This document shows, piece after piece, positions 34,649 to 44,039 of a stretch of 64,000 bases of DNA. Positions within the stretch are counted from its first letter, which is position 1, and each line of letters opens with the position of its first letter. The stretch covers positions 434,001 to 498,000 of the forward strand of contig CABJBA010000001.1 of assembly GCA_902363735.1 (NCBI GenBank), written 5' to 3'. Source of the DNA: Clostridiaceae bacterium. Lineage in GTDB: Bacteria > Bacillota > Clostridia > Lachnospirales > Lachnospiraceae. A program made the position numbers and the translations under genes. Under the pieces are notes generated by a model, which searched no databases, had not been told where the DNA came from, and saw only the letters and a list, made by a program, of their open reading frames with translations.

Positions 34649-35830
34649 TTATTCAGCGTTTCCTATTAAATTTTTCACCTGTCTGGCAACCATAAGCTCC
34701 TCATTGGTCTCAAGCACCCAGACAGAAACCTCGCTTTGTGCATAATCAATTCTTTCCTCTTTGGCTTTAAGGTTTTTAGTTGTATCAAGATATAGTGACA
34801 GCCAGCCCAATTCTTCACATACCATTTCCCTTACTATGACACTGTGCTGACCGATTCCTCCTGTAAATACAAGAGAATCCAAACCTCCAAGATACCCCGT
34901 AAACATTCCAATATAGCCAACTATCGTATCTACGAAGGCTTTGACTGCCAAATCCGCTCTCTTATTTCCTTCTTCCCTTGCCTTAAGCACTTCACGAAGG
35001 TCATTGCTTACTCCACTTATTCCCAGAAACCCGCCTTTTGTTGAAAGCTGTCTGAACACTTCATCGGAATCACCATGGTACCTTTTGATTAAATCAGGGA
35101 TACAAAATACATCTAAGTCACCCACACGGTTATTATGGAATAATCCTGATTGAGTTGTTGCACCCATACTTTCTGCAATACTTTCCCCATCCTTTATTGC
35201 GCATAAAGACGATGATCCCCCTAAATGGATGGAAATAATTCGTCTGGAGGCCGGTTCCAATTCATGAAGTCTGGATGATATGTAGCTATGACTGGATCCA
35301 TGAAACCCATATCTGCGGATTCCATAGTCTGTATACCACTCATAGGGCACTCCGTATACCGCACGGTATTCAGGCATTGTGGCATGAAATGAGGTTTCAA
35401 AATAAGCGATCTGTCTTAATTGAGGATACTTATTCTGCAATGCGCGCATGGTGCTTAGATAAATAGGATTATGAGCAGGTACAAAAGAAGAGAAATCGTC
35501 CATAACCTTCATCAAATCTTCATCCACAAATCTGGCTCCAATGATACTGCCGCCGTGAACGGCTTTGTAGCCAATTGCGTCCACATCCCCTATGGATTGA
35601 ATCACATGGTTCTTCACAAGTTTATCTATGCATAGATCCATTGCATCACCATGAACCGGGCAGGTACACTCCCCTTTGTCCTCAACTCCCGGTAAGGTTA
35701 CCTGATAAGCCCCTTTCGGGCTTCCTATACTCTCAACTCCTCCCGATGCCAATATCTTTTCTACCGTACTGAAATCAAAGAGTTTAAATTTAAAACTTGT
35801 TGAGCCCAAATTAAGAACCAATATATTCAT
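34649..35830 (-). CDS. Divergent acetokinase-family kinase
   Basis: A 393-residue ASKHA-fold carboxylate kinase related to AckA. Conserved features are VLNLGSTSFKF, AVHGG, GIRRYGFHGSSHSYIS, FTGGIGQHSVIVRE and LETNEELMVARQ. Several usual active-site features differ: the FDTAFH aspartate (Asp148 in the Methanosarcina enzyme) is Glu in YFETSFHATMP, GHRVVHGG reads GYKAVHGG, and HLGNGAS reads HLGGSSS. It lies among FdrA, DUF1116 and DUF2877 genes, where E. coli has carbamate kinase. I infer that it uses the acyl or carbamoyl phosphate made by that complex to produce ATP. Ordinary acetate kinase is the alternative. Confidence 0.82.
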   Translation of the reverse strand: MNILVLNLGSTSFKFKLFDFSTVEKILASGGVESIGSPKGAYQVTLPGVEDKGECTCPVHGDAMDLCIDKLVKNHVIQSIGDVDAIGYKAVHGGSIIGARFVDEDLMKVMDDFSSFVPAHNPIYLSTMRALQNKYPQLRQIAYFETSFHATMPEYRAVYGVPYEWYTDYGIRRYGFHGSSHSYISSRLHELEPASRRIISIHLGGSSSLCAIKDGESIAESMGATTQSGLFHNNRVGDLDVFCIPDLIKRYHGDSDEVFRQLSTKGGFLGISGVSNDLREVLKAREEGNKRADLAVKAFVDTIVGYIGMFTGYLGGLDSLVFTGGIGQHSVIVREMVCEELGWLSLYLDTTKNLKAKEERIDYAQSEVSVWVLETNEELMVARQVKNLIGNAE

Positions 35831-35862
35831 TTTGGCCTTCTCCTTCCGTTATCAATTCAGAA

Positions 35863-36039
35863 TTATATACCGCCCAAAGCCTCCAGTATTTCAATCATTT
35901 CCCTGTCTCCTCCGGCAATGGGTTTCCAATCCACCTGTATAACCTCTGCCCCCTGCGCCCTTATCGCATCTCCGAAAACCTTTGGACCAACATTAATAAC
36001 CGTCAAACCACTTTTGAAAAGTTCATCTATATGATTCAT
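35863..36039 (-). CDS. 58-residue protein coupled to fdrA
   Basis: A short ORF, MNHIDELFKSGLTVINVGPK continuing to IQVDWKPIAGGDREM. The ATG overlaps the fdrA stop as ATGA, so it is translationally coupled, and the acetokinase gene follows 32 nt later. From memory the TVINVGP...QVDWKPPAGG pattern appears as a segment fused to larger DUF1116/FdrA-type proteins; here it stands alone. It is probably a small subunit or linker of the complex. Confidence 0.75.
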   Translation of the reverse strand: MNHIDELFKSGLTVINVGPKVFGDAIRAQGAEVIQVDWKPIAGGDREMIEILEALGGI

Positions 36040-37592
36040 AATCCCTCACTCTCCATTTTGCTTTTAATGATTGTTCCGGCAAGTAACGCCGCCTGGTAAT
36101 TATCACGGCAAACCAGGACATTTGCTTCCCGAAGCATGTCTTCTTGAACGGAACGCTTCTGTGGGTCAGCCTCAGTACCGCATACCGAAGCAACAACTGC
36201 AAGCTTCCCTCCCCGGTCACTTACCAGTTTCATGGCTGCTTTTATATCTTCAATCACAGAGCCTGCCGGATCCTGATTGACTGCAGGGCCCAGTACGAAA
36301 TCAAGCAGCATCACGGCAGTTTCCGGATCCTTTGCTTCACGCAGGATTCCCAATGCTCTTGGTTCCATATCAATCACAGGATGGGGCCGGCTTACGGTAA
36401 ACTCTTCCTCTCCGTAATCAACCACGGAATTCTTATAGCTTACGGTTGACTTTTCAAGTCTTAATTCCTCGCGAAGCGGAGCATTGGAATAAATATCTCC
36501 CACATCTGCGCCCATTGCAACCATTGCTTCTTCCACAAAAGTTCCTCCGCAGAAAAGCCCCCGTACATATTTCTGTTGGTCTGACATAGATGCTGCCTGC
36601 ATATCCGCCAGCGCTTTCATTTCTTCCATATCAGCCTTCTTAAAGTCAATCCCTGCAAGAGCAAGAGCTTCCCGGGCCGCGCCCTCCAGGTTGGAAGCAT
36701 AAACGGCTCCGGACTGAACGATTTCTTCCTTCCCGCATCCCATAAAGCATACAATGATGGGCTTGATACATTTTGATACACGTTCCAATACTCTCTCAAG
36801 AGTTCTGCTCTCCGGTTTTCTTGATATGAGAACAATGATCTTCGTCTCCTCATCTCGTTCCAGTGCATCAAGACCCGAAAGCATCGTAATCCCTCCGACT
36901 TTATCTTTTAAATCCTTGCCGCCAGTACCGATTCCCTGGGAAATACCGCTTCCCGCCTGGTGAATCAGCACCGCAACTTCCTGAAGTCCCACTCCGGAAG
37001 CGGCACAGATACCAATCGGGCCTTTTCTTACAATACTCCCAACCAAAAATGAGATCCCGTTAATATTTGCCACACCGCAGTCAGGCCCCATGCAAAGAAG
37101 TCCTTTTTCCTCTGCAAGAAGTTTTATTTCCCTTTCTTCTTCCAGGGGGACATTATCACTGAATATCAAGGTATGCAGACCTGCATTTAATGCCTTTACA
37201 GCCTCTGCCTTTGCATATTCCCCAGGAACAGAAATGACACAGAGGTTTGCTTTGTTATGTTCCTTTACTGCCGATTCAATACTGGAAAAAGACAGGGCAC
37301 TTTCTTCTACAGCAGAACCATTGCCGTCAAGGTAGTCCTGAATTTCATCAATTGCCTGCTCACAGGTCTTTTGATCTGCTGCCCTGACACCTAAGACCAT
37401 ATCGTTGGGACCTGCATTGATAACCGGCCCCCCGCTCATCCCCAGATCACTGAAAATTTCCTTATTAGCCTGGGTCCCCATTGCAACAAATGCTGCATCA
37501 ACACCCTGTTTTTTCTTTATCGAAGAAGTAATGTACATCAATTGTACTGAATCATAATATCGATTGGGGTATACTTTTATAATCGATTCCAT
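36036..37592 (-). CDS. fdrA: FdrA family acyl-CoA synthetase-like protein (AllF-like)
   Basis: A 518-residue protein related to the alpha subunit of succinyl-CoA synthetase. It has the nucleotide/CoA-binding segment GPIGICAASGVGLQEVAVLI, then GIGTGGKDLKDKVGGITML. The N-terminus (KVYPNRYYDSVQLMYITS) and VAMGTQANKEIFSDLGM are typical of FdrA. In E. coli FdrA has been assigned as AllF of oxamate carbamoyltransferase. The ATG follows AAGGAGG, 4 nt after the DUF1116 stop. It is intact and central in the operon. Confidence 0.88.
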   Translation of the reverse strand: MESIIKVYPNRYYDSVQLMYITSSIKKKQGVDAAFVAMGTQANKEIFSDLGMSGGPVINAGPNDMVLGVRAADQKTCEQAIDEIQDYLDGNGSAVEESALSFSSIESAVKEHNKANLCVISVPGEYAKAEAVKALNAGLHTLIFSDNVPLEEEREIKLLAEEKGLLCMGPDCGVANINGISFLVGSIVRKGPIGICAASGVGLQEVAVLIHQAGSGISQGIGTGGKDLKDKVGGITMLSGLDALERDEETKIIVLISRKPESRTLERVLERVSKCIKPIIVCFMGCGKEEIVQSGAVYASNLEGAAREALALAGIDFKKADMEEMKALADMQAASMSDQQKYVRGLFCGGTFVEEAMVAMGADVGDIYSNAPLREELRLEKSTVSYKNSVVDYGEEEFTVSRPHPVIDMEPRALGILREAKDPETAVMLLDFVLGPAVNQDPAGSVIEDIKAAMKLVSDRGGKLAVVASVCGTEADPQKRSVQEDMLREANVLVCRDNYQAALLAGTIIKSKMESEGL

Positions 37593-37596
37593 TCCG

Positions 37597-38850
37597 CTAC
37601 CTCCTTACCTGCTCATAAAATGTTCTTAAGCCCTGTTTGAAACAATCCATAGGCACAAGCACGGAACCAGCTCCGCCCTGACCTCCCTCCAGCCTTGCAG
37701 AACCGCCGTGGCTGGTCGGTACAATACTTGTGGCTACTACCCTGCGCATATCAACTCCCACTGGAAAGCCCCGGTAATCATCCCATGGGATCGGTGCAAA
37801 CAGATGTTCTCCAAGAGAAACCTCTCTGGCATCCTCTGTCCGCTTTTTAGCATCTGCAAACGTTCCTCCTGTCAGCCTGACAAACGCCGGCGATGCTATG
37901 GCTGAGAAGCCACCCATACCATAGATTTCTGTTACGCAGCTGTCACCCATATATCCGGCCAGATCCTCTTCTGTCCAGGACGGATTTAACAGCTGTCCCA
38001 GGACCTTGGGGGCAGCGACTGAAAACCACTGTTTACCGGTTCCGCCAAACTGCAGGCCGAATTTTGTACCATTTCCTCCCATAGCCACCATTATTGTAGA
38101 CATCGGTATGTTTTTAGCTGATTCTAAAATCCCCATGACACCTGCCATCATCACATGCAGAAACGATCTGTCATTGGATACAAATGCTCTTATTACATCA
38201 TCACGCTGTTCTATTTTTAAATCAAGTAATGCGGGAACCATGTCAAGAATCAGAGCTGATGAAGAAGCTGGCTGGCGCACATGATTCTCATCTCCCATCC
38301 CTGCGGTACGGGAAAGAATTGTCCTCATATTTATCCCACCCATACTTCGGACTGCTTCTCCGAGGGCAGGTCCAAATACGTCGCGAAACCAGGATAACTC
38401 CTTTTCTACATCTTCGTCGTAATACCCCCACCGAAGGCATTTCGGATTTGTACCAGGATGTATAGAAGCATAGCCTACACCACCGAAAGCCATATCTTTT
38501 CCCACAATAACAGGCATGGAAGCACTGATAACCGTAACAGCAGCACAGGAAGCACTATAATCCTGTGCCGGCCTGAGGACTATTTTTCCATTTTTTATCA
38601 TGTTCCAGGCCTCTTCAACCGTCTTGGCCAATCCCTCATGTATTGCGGCTCCGCAGAGGGATGTTCTCAAAGCCTGTACGATTTCATCAACATCATCGAA
38701 AGGCGGTCCCGGATGAAGCAGCATATTTTGTTCAAATCCAGGAATCACTTCACCGGCTGGTTTCACATCCACCCAGGTGGGCTGACCGTTTAACAGTATG
38801 TCCATCACCTTTTTGTTCGCTGTTTCTATCTGGATCTTTATTTCACTCAT
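37597..38850 (-). CDS. allG: DUF1116 protein (AllG/YlbE-like)
   Basis: A 417-residue DUF1116 protein. Signature parts are EQNMLLHPGPPFDDVDEIVQ, CAAVTVISASMPVIVGKD, RQPASSSALILDMVPALLD and YMGDSCVTEIYGMGGFSAIA. The E. coli homologue YlbE has been assigned as AllG, acting with FdrA and the DUF2877 protein. An AAGGATTG site precedes the ATG. It is the first gene of this group after a 133-bp gap behind the 2-hydroxyacid dehydrogenase gene, so its own promoter is possible. Confidence 0.86.
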   Translation of the reverse strand: MSEIKIQIETANKKVMDILLNGQPTWVDVKPAGEVIPGFEQNMLLHPGPPFDDVDEIVQALRTSLCGAAIHEGLAKTVEEAWNMIKNGKIVLRPAQDYSASCAAVTVISASMPVIVGKDMAFGGVGYASIHPGTNPKCLRWGYYDEDVEKELSWFRDVFGPALGEAVRSMGGINMRTILSRTAGMGDENHVRQPASSSALILDMVPALLDLKIEQRDDVIRAFVSNDRSFLHVMMAGVMGILESAKNIPMSTIMVAMGGNGTKFGLQFGGTGKQWFSVAAPKVLGQLLNPSWTEEDLAGYMGDSCVTEIYGMGGFSAIASPAFVRLTGGTFADAKKRTEDAREVSLGEHLFAPIPWDDYRGFPVGVDMRRVVATSIVPTSHGGSARLEGGQGGAGSVLVPMDCFKQGLRTFYEQVRR

Positions 38851-38983
38851 TTTATTTCAATCCTTTCAACTTATTAACATGATTTAATACTTGATACAAA
38901 TCTACTAATTGCATTAAAAATTCAACCGTATATCGGGTAACATTTTGTCGCATGGATTAACACTTATATACTAACACCACTCC

Positions 38984-39976
38984 TTACGATGGATTATATA
39001 TATCTGCCTTCGTCAGCATGTTCAGCATTGGTTCATCTTCTCTGTATCTCCTGACATTTTCAGCAATAATTTCAATCGAGCGTTCCGTCCTGTCGGGCAC
39101 CTGAGGAGTTATATGAGGAGTTATAATTACATTGGGAGCGACCCATAAAGGATTTTCAGCGGGCAGCGGCTCCTGTTTAAAAGTATCAAGTCCCGCTCCC
39201 GCAATTTCTCCATTGTTCAGAGCATCTATTAGTGCGTTCTCATCAATGACAGCTCCTCTTGCCATATTAATCAGATAAGCGGAGGATTTCATTATTTTCA
39301 ATTCACGTTCGGATATTAAATGATGAGTTTCATTTGTAAGCGGCAATGCCAGCACAACAAAATCACTAAGTTTTAGTAAATCATCTATAGAATCTCCCGC
39401 TTCCTTGAAATACAACTTATCCACACCTGAAGGCACATCAGATACCTGTCTTTGATAACCGAGCACATGCATACCAAGGGCCTTTAGCCGCAAAGCAAGC
39501 TCCTTGCCGGTATTTCCCATACCGATAATACCTGCTGTCCTTCCGTAAAGACATCTTAAAGAATTACGAAATTGTAAATCCATAATATACTCATGTTTAA
39601 GCTGCGCTTCATAAAAAACTGGAAACGCAAATGTAAAAGATAACATGAAATAAAGCGCATGCTCTGCAAGTGCCGGGGCCGACCGTCCGGCAGAACTTGT
39701 TATAATTAGATCTTTTTCAAGTACTTCCTCCCTTGCAATCCGGTTTAAGCCCGCATGGTCATAATGAATCCATTTTATATTTGGTGCATTTAAAACCCGC
39801 TCATCCCTGTCGATACCCAGTACTGCAACATCGGCTGTCTTTAATGCTTCTGCGATACCTTCCCTATCATTCACTTTAAGGTGAATAAAATCAGCCGGTT
39901 CAAAAATCTTCTTTAACTTATCAACTTGTTCTTCGTCATACATAACCGTGGACAATACTCTTTTTATCTTAGCCAT
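38984..39976 (-). CDS. D-2-hydroxyacid dehydrogenase, NAD-binding
   Basis: A 330-residue member of the phosphoglycerate/hydroxypyruvate reductase family. The Rossmann motif is AGIIGMGNTGKELALRLKAL. The catalytic Arg is in INMARGAVID, the Glu in DTFKQEPLPAENP and the His in IITPHITPQVPDR. Substrate is unknown; hydroxypyruvate or glyoxylate would fit the neighbours. An AAAAGGAG site precedes the ATG. A regulatory element lies 100-190 bp upstream. Confidence 0.85.
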   Translation of the reverse strand: MAKIKRVLSTVMYDEEQVDKLKKIFEPADFIHLKVNDREGIAEALKTADVAVLGIDRDERVLNAPNIKWIHYDHAGLNRIAREEVLEKDLIITSSAGRSAPALAEHALYFMLSFTFAFPVFYEAQLKHEYIMDLQFRNSLRCLYGRTAGIIGMGNTGKELALRLKALGMHVLGYQRQVSDVPSGVDKLYFKEAGDSIDDLLKLSDFVVLALPLTNETHHLISERELKIMKSSAYLINMARGAVIDENALIDALNNGEIAGAGLDTFKQEPLPAENPLWVAPNVIITPHITPQVPDRTERSIEIIAENVRRYREDEPMLNMLTKADIYNPS

Positions 39977-40063
39977 CTTTTCTCCTTTTAGGTTATCTTA
40001 ATGTGATCTTCAATTATAAATTTGTAAATCAATTTTATATATTATAAGGCATTTCAAAATTTA

Positions 40064-40165
40064 ATAACAACAATTATCTTGTTGTTATGACCAAATTTTT
40101 GTTCTTTTTTTCATTGGAGCAATAATTTGATCAAATGCACAATAATACGATCTTTAAACAGATCA
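40064..40165 (-). promoter_or_regulatory. Upstream element: palindrome plus motif shared with 59748-59832
   Basis: ATAACAACA (40064-40072) and TGTTGTTAT (40080-40088) form a perfect 9-bp inverted repeat. From about 40080 the sequence aligns, by eye at roughly 70 percent over 80 bp, with the region at 59748-59832. The common core runs TTATGA.CAAATT.TTG...CTTTTTT, then CAATA.TT.GATCA, then AAAATACGAT. In both places it is upstream of a minus-strand gene. It is probably the binding site of a local activator such as the AraC or YesN regulator. The rest of the 39977-40382 gap is A+T-rich without a gene. Confidence 0.5.
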
Positions 40166-40382
40166 ATATTTTCGACTAATCGTTATTATTGCACGATTCT
40201 ATTATAGGCTGGCGCTATTCCAAGCGAACCTCAAAATGCAAACACATATTCCAATTCCAAAACTTCATTCAAAGCTGGATATCATTCTAATTAATGCCAT
40301 ATTAACAATGTCACACTGACGAAATTTGTCTGTAACAGCTGCCCCTATAATTGCGAATATCTTGTTTTAAATTAACTTATGA

Positions 40383-42386
40383 TTAAAATAAGACATTGAT
40401 AGCTTCTATCTCCCCAAGTTGATCAATTCGAAAATGAGCATGACCTTCTTTCCATACAAAAGGGACACTTTTATTGGTTACAAGTGACTTAAGTTCAGAT
40501 GGCTTTTTATCCAAAGCAACTTTAATTTTAATATCCCGAACTTCAACCGGTTCAAAAAATGAACATCCAAAATGTCCCGTTCCATTTACAAGATGTATCA
40601 TAGCATGTGTTCCGTTCATATCATAACCTCGGGTTACCTCAATCATTGGAGTAAAGGCAACATCCTCCGTCGTCTCCAAACCTGCAAAATTCTTCAGAAG
40701 GTCCTTCATAAAAAAGAATGTATTATCATATCCTTCATTGTAATACAATTTACCGGGCAACCACGGTATTTGTATTGCCTTCCCTTTTCCAAAAGAATTA
40801 ACCGTAAAACCGGGCAGATCTGTAATCTGTGTGTAATAGCACTGTTCAGGAGGTCCAAACATATGGGGCGGAATCAGACGCAGACATCTCTCTACCTTTT
40901 CATCATACTGCGCATAAATATATTCATCACCAAAGTATAGCGTCTCTGTTTCCGGCAGAGAAGGAAACTTCTGCTGCTCAGAATCTCTCAATTCAAACAT
41001 GGCTGATCTCATATCAGCTCTGCGATAATCAACTTTTATCGCACCAATGCTTTCAAACGCTATATTGCCACGCTCATTACCCTCTTCATCATAACGGCCT
41101 GTCTGGCCCGTGATAATAAGACACCCCCCTTTTCCAACGTATTCGTCCATAATCTTTGCAAGTTCTCTCGAAATAGTTTGAATATCTGCAAAAATTACGG
41201 TTTTAAATCTCGCAATGTCTTCTAACGATGTAATATTATCAGGGTCAGATTCCTCTAATAGAATATGACTTTCTGTAAGAGCGCGAATCCAACCGCATGC
41301 TTCAAGCGATGCATCATATCTTGCAAACCTTATCAGGAGTGCATCTCCCCTGATCTGCATGTTTTTATAGATTTCCTCGTGTTCAGATATGTATTTAAAT
41401 GCTCTTTTTACGCGTACATAACCACTCCTATCCTGATGATTATCAAGCCGTCCCATCACATAGTAATCAAGACCTATATAATTAGCCACATCCTGCCACA
41501 TTCTAAGCGACTGCATATTGGGGCTTACCGCCACATGTCTATAATAAAATCCTATAAAATCTACTGCTGCATTACTGCATACCCTGAAAGGTTTCAGTGA
41601 TTTCTCACACCTGGCCACCGAAGAAGAATTATACATCCACTGAGGCTCCTTACGCGGATACTCGGTTCCGGATTCAATTCTTGAAAAATCAATTCCATCT
41701 ACAGCAATCTGTGGATTGATCAATTTAAGCATGTCATACATCCGACTCTGAATTGACTTTGTAATGACCTTCTGAAATACTTTATACTTTCTATACACAA
41801 TATCATTCATATCTTCTTTATCAGGGAGATCCAGCCCGAATTGTTCCTTGAAAAGTCTTTTACAATTATTACAATGGCATATATCATAATAATTGTAGCT
41901 ATAGTCCATCTGCCGAAATCCTCCCATATTCATGAAGACACCGTCAATTGGCAGCCTGATTGCTGCTTCTTTCATAATCTCATATATCTTTTCCTGAAGA
42001 TATCCTCCGCAAGGGCACATATGGACATTGCCGTTGTAATCGATAATTTCACCTTTCCTCGAGCGGTATGCCCAATCAGGGTGCTTCTCAAAAACCTGTC
42101 TTTTCACCTTTGAGAAATCCATTCTCGCAATTACCTTAATGTCAGCCCTATGACATTCATCCATAATTTTACTAAGTGAATCCCCGGTAAGATACTCACA
42201 AACTGTATGATCTTCAATGTCTGAATGATAGCTTGCCAGAATTCCTCCGGTATTGATCATTACTACAGTTGCACCAAAATCCTTCAGCTGCTTTATATAC
42301 TGTCCCGCATCGATATCAACCATGTCGATTTCTCTCAGGTTTGTCTGTATTAACCTCCACGGCCTTTCATTCCACCAATTGCCCAT
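40383..42386 (-). CDS. GHL6-like putative glycoside hydrolase, copy 1
   Basis: A 667-residue protein with a TIM-barrel hydrolase-like N-terminal half (WRLIQTNLREIDMVDIDAGQ, VIARMDFSKVKRQVFEKHPD, LPIDGVFMNMGGF, ICHCNNCKRLFKEQFGLDLP) and a C-terminal part like the beta-galactosidase trimerisation domain (GKGAIQIP-type segment, GCLIITGQTGRYDEEG). The Cys pair CHCNNC is common in such barrels. No signal peptide, so it should act on imported oligosaccharide. A paralogue lies at 57245-59308. It follows the yesN-like regulator by 56 nt. Exact substrate unknown. Confidence 0.65.
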   Translation of the reverse strand: MGNWWNERPWRLIQTNLREIDMVDIDAGQYIKQLKDFGATVVMINTGGILASYHSDIEDHTVCEYLTGDSLSKIMDECHRADIKVIARMDFSKVKRQVFEKHPDWAYRSRKGEIIDYNGNVHMCPCGGYLQEKIYEIMKEAAIRLPIDGVFMNMGGFRQMDYSYNYYDICHCNNCKRLFKEQFGLDLPDKEDMNDIVYRKYKVFQKVITKSIQSRMYDMLKLINPQIAVDGIDFSRIESGTEYPRKEPQWMYNSSSVARCEKSLKPFRVCSNAAVDFIGFYYRHVAVSPNMQSLRMWQDVANYIGLDYYVMGRLDNHQDRSGYVRVKRAFKYISEHEEIYKNMQIRGDALLIRFARYDASLEACGWIRALTESHILLEESDPDNITSLEDIARFKTVIFADIQTISRELAKIMDEYVGKGGCLIITGQTGRYDEEGNERGNIAFESIGAIKVDYRRADMRSAMFELRDSEQQKFPSLPETETLYFGDEYIYAQYDEKVERCLRLIPPHMFGPPEQCYYTQITDLPGFTVNSFGKGKAIQIPWLPGKLYYNEGYDNTFFFMKDLLKNFAGLETTEDVAFTPMIEVTRGYDMNGTHAMIHLVNGTGHFGCSFFEPVEVRDIKIKVALDKKPSELKSLVTNKSVPFVWKEGHAHFRIDQLGEIEAINVLF

Positions 42387-42442
42387 ATTTTATTAAACCT
42401 TCTTTCCGCTTCATATCAACTTATAAATTTTTACCACTTACA

Positions 42443-44023
42443 TTACGATTGATGATTATTCTTTTTATACTCACTGGGTTTTACACCCATACGTCTTTCA
42501 AATATCTTATTAAAGTGATTGGTATCTGAATATCCGACCATTTCACAGATTTCATAAATATTCAAGTCGGTTTCTTCGAGAAGCATCTTGGCACGGCTGA
42601 CCCGCAGACCAGTAATATAGTTGTTATATGTTTCTCCTGTTTTTCTCTTGAAAAGCTGGCTGAAATAATAGGGGTTAATGAAAAAACGTTCGGATATATC
42701 ATTGAGGCTTATTTTTTTAGTAAAATTTTTATCCATGTATTCCTTAGCTTTTGCCACCACATCCTGTTTTTTCGGTATGTTTTCTTTCAGCATCAGCTCA
42801 TTCATACTTTTAATCGTATTGATAATCCAGTTTTTTAATTGTTCAATAGTTTGGAATTTTGAAATACTCTCCAGCGAAAGAATATTCCTTCCCAAGTAAT
42901 CATTTAATTGAAACTGCATAAATGGCATTTTTCTAATTCCAGTCAGGACAAGATTCAGACTTAAAAGCTGTAAATCGTTAAGAGTCAAGTTTTTTTCTTT
43001 TCCCACTTTCCAGAATATTTCTTCAATAATTTGACGGCAGCCGTTATCATCCATGGTATCGATGCAAGCTTCCAGTTTCATTATATCCTCCAACTCTATC
43101 AGCTTAGGTGTTGCCGTAATTCTTCTGATCTCCTCATAGCTGATGATGCAGTCCGGACCTTTAATTACCTTATAGTTTAAAGCACACCTTGCTTCCTCGA
43201 AGGATTCTCTGATTTCTTCTATTTTATGATGTATCAGACCTGCACCTCCACTCACTGAAACTCCGATTTTATCTGCCAGTTCCAACCGAAACTTACCCGC
43301 AGCATTTAGCAAATGCCTATAATCAACCTCATTCTCAAAAGCCAGTATAACAATAGCCAAGGACGCAGAATAAGGAATTACAATTCTCGATTTACTGAAA
43401 GAGAAATGCTTGTCCGCCAACTCTCCAATATTCTGATAAAATAATTTTCCTGTTTCCTCCTGATCCACTCTGCTGTTTTCCAGAACAATACAATTGTACC
43501 TTTTACATATGACCGGAAAGCCCAAATTATCAAGACGGCTTTTCTTTTTCTCTATGTCCGCCCCAGACAATTCCAAAATATCTTTCAGCACATACTCTTT
43601 CATAGAATGTTCCATTTCTAAAATCAGTTCATTCTTTTTCCTAGATTCCAAAATGAAATTACAGGATTTCTTGAGTACAGAACATAACTCATCTTCCTCC
43701 ACAGGCTTCGTAATATAATCTTCTACCCCCAGTGCCATGGCACTTCTGGCGTATTTAAATTCTGCATATCCGCTTAATATTATAAACCGAGCCAGATTAC
43801 CGGCCTCTTTTAACCTGCTTATCATTTCGATTCCATTACATTCCGGCATACGGATATCGGTTAGTATAATGTGAGGAGACAGTTCCACCGCCTTTTTATA
43901 TCCTTGTAATCCATCAAAAGCCAGACCTACAACACGGCATTCCGGCACCATACGCTCAATCAGAAATTTAAGCCCCTCTGCGATTAAAATTTCATCATCT
44001 ACCACCAATACATCATAGATCAT
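42443..44023 (-). CDS. YesN-like response regulator (REC plus AraC-type HTH)
   Basis: A regulator of 527 residues. The receiver domain starts MIYDVLVVDDEILIAEGLKF with the phospho-acceptor Asp in PHIILTDIRMPECNGIEMIS and the Lys in YITKPVEEDE. A long middle region follows. The C-terminal AraC domain has LNDISERFFINPYYFSQLFK and IYEICEMVGYSDTNHFNKIF. It should activate the sugar uptake and hydrolase genes when phosphorylated by the kinase encoded just upstream, whose stop is 16 nt away. The start at 44021-44023 follows AAGGGGA. Confidence 0.9.
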   Translation of the reverse strand: MIYDVLVVDDEILIAEGLKFLIERMVPECRVVGLAFDGLQGYKKAVELSPHIILTDIRMPECNGIEMISRLKEAGNLARFIILSGYAEFKYARSAMALGVEDYITKPVEEDELCSVLKKSCNFILESRKKNELILEMEHSMKEYVLKDILELSGADIEKKKSRLDNLGFPVICKRYNCIVLENSRVDQEETGKLFYQNIGELADKHFSFSKSRIVIPYSASLAIVILAFENEVDYRHLLNAAGKFRLELADKIGVSVSGGAGLIHHKIEEIRESFEEARCALNYKVIKGPDCIISYEEIRRITATPKLIELEDIMKLEACIDTMDDNGCRQIIEEIFWKVGKEKNLTLNDLQLLSLNLVLTGIRKMPFMQFQLNDYLGRNILSLESISKFQTIEQLKNWIINTIKSMNELMLKENIPKKQDVVAKAKEYMDKNFTKKISLNDISERFFINPYYFSQLFKRKTGETYNNYITGLRVSRAKMLLEETDLNIYEICEMVGYSDTNHFNKIFERRMGVKPSEYKKNNHQS

Positions 44024-44039
44024 ATTAATCCCCTTATGC

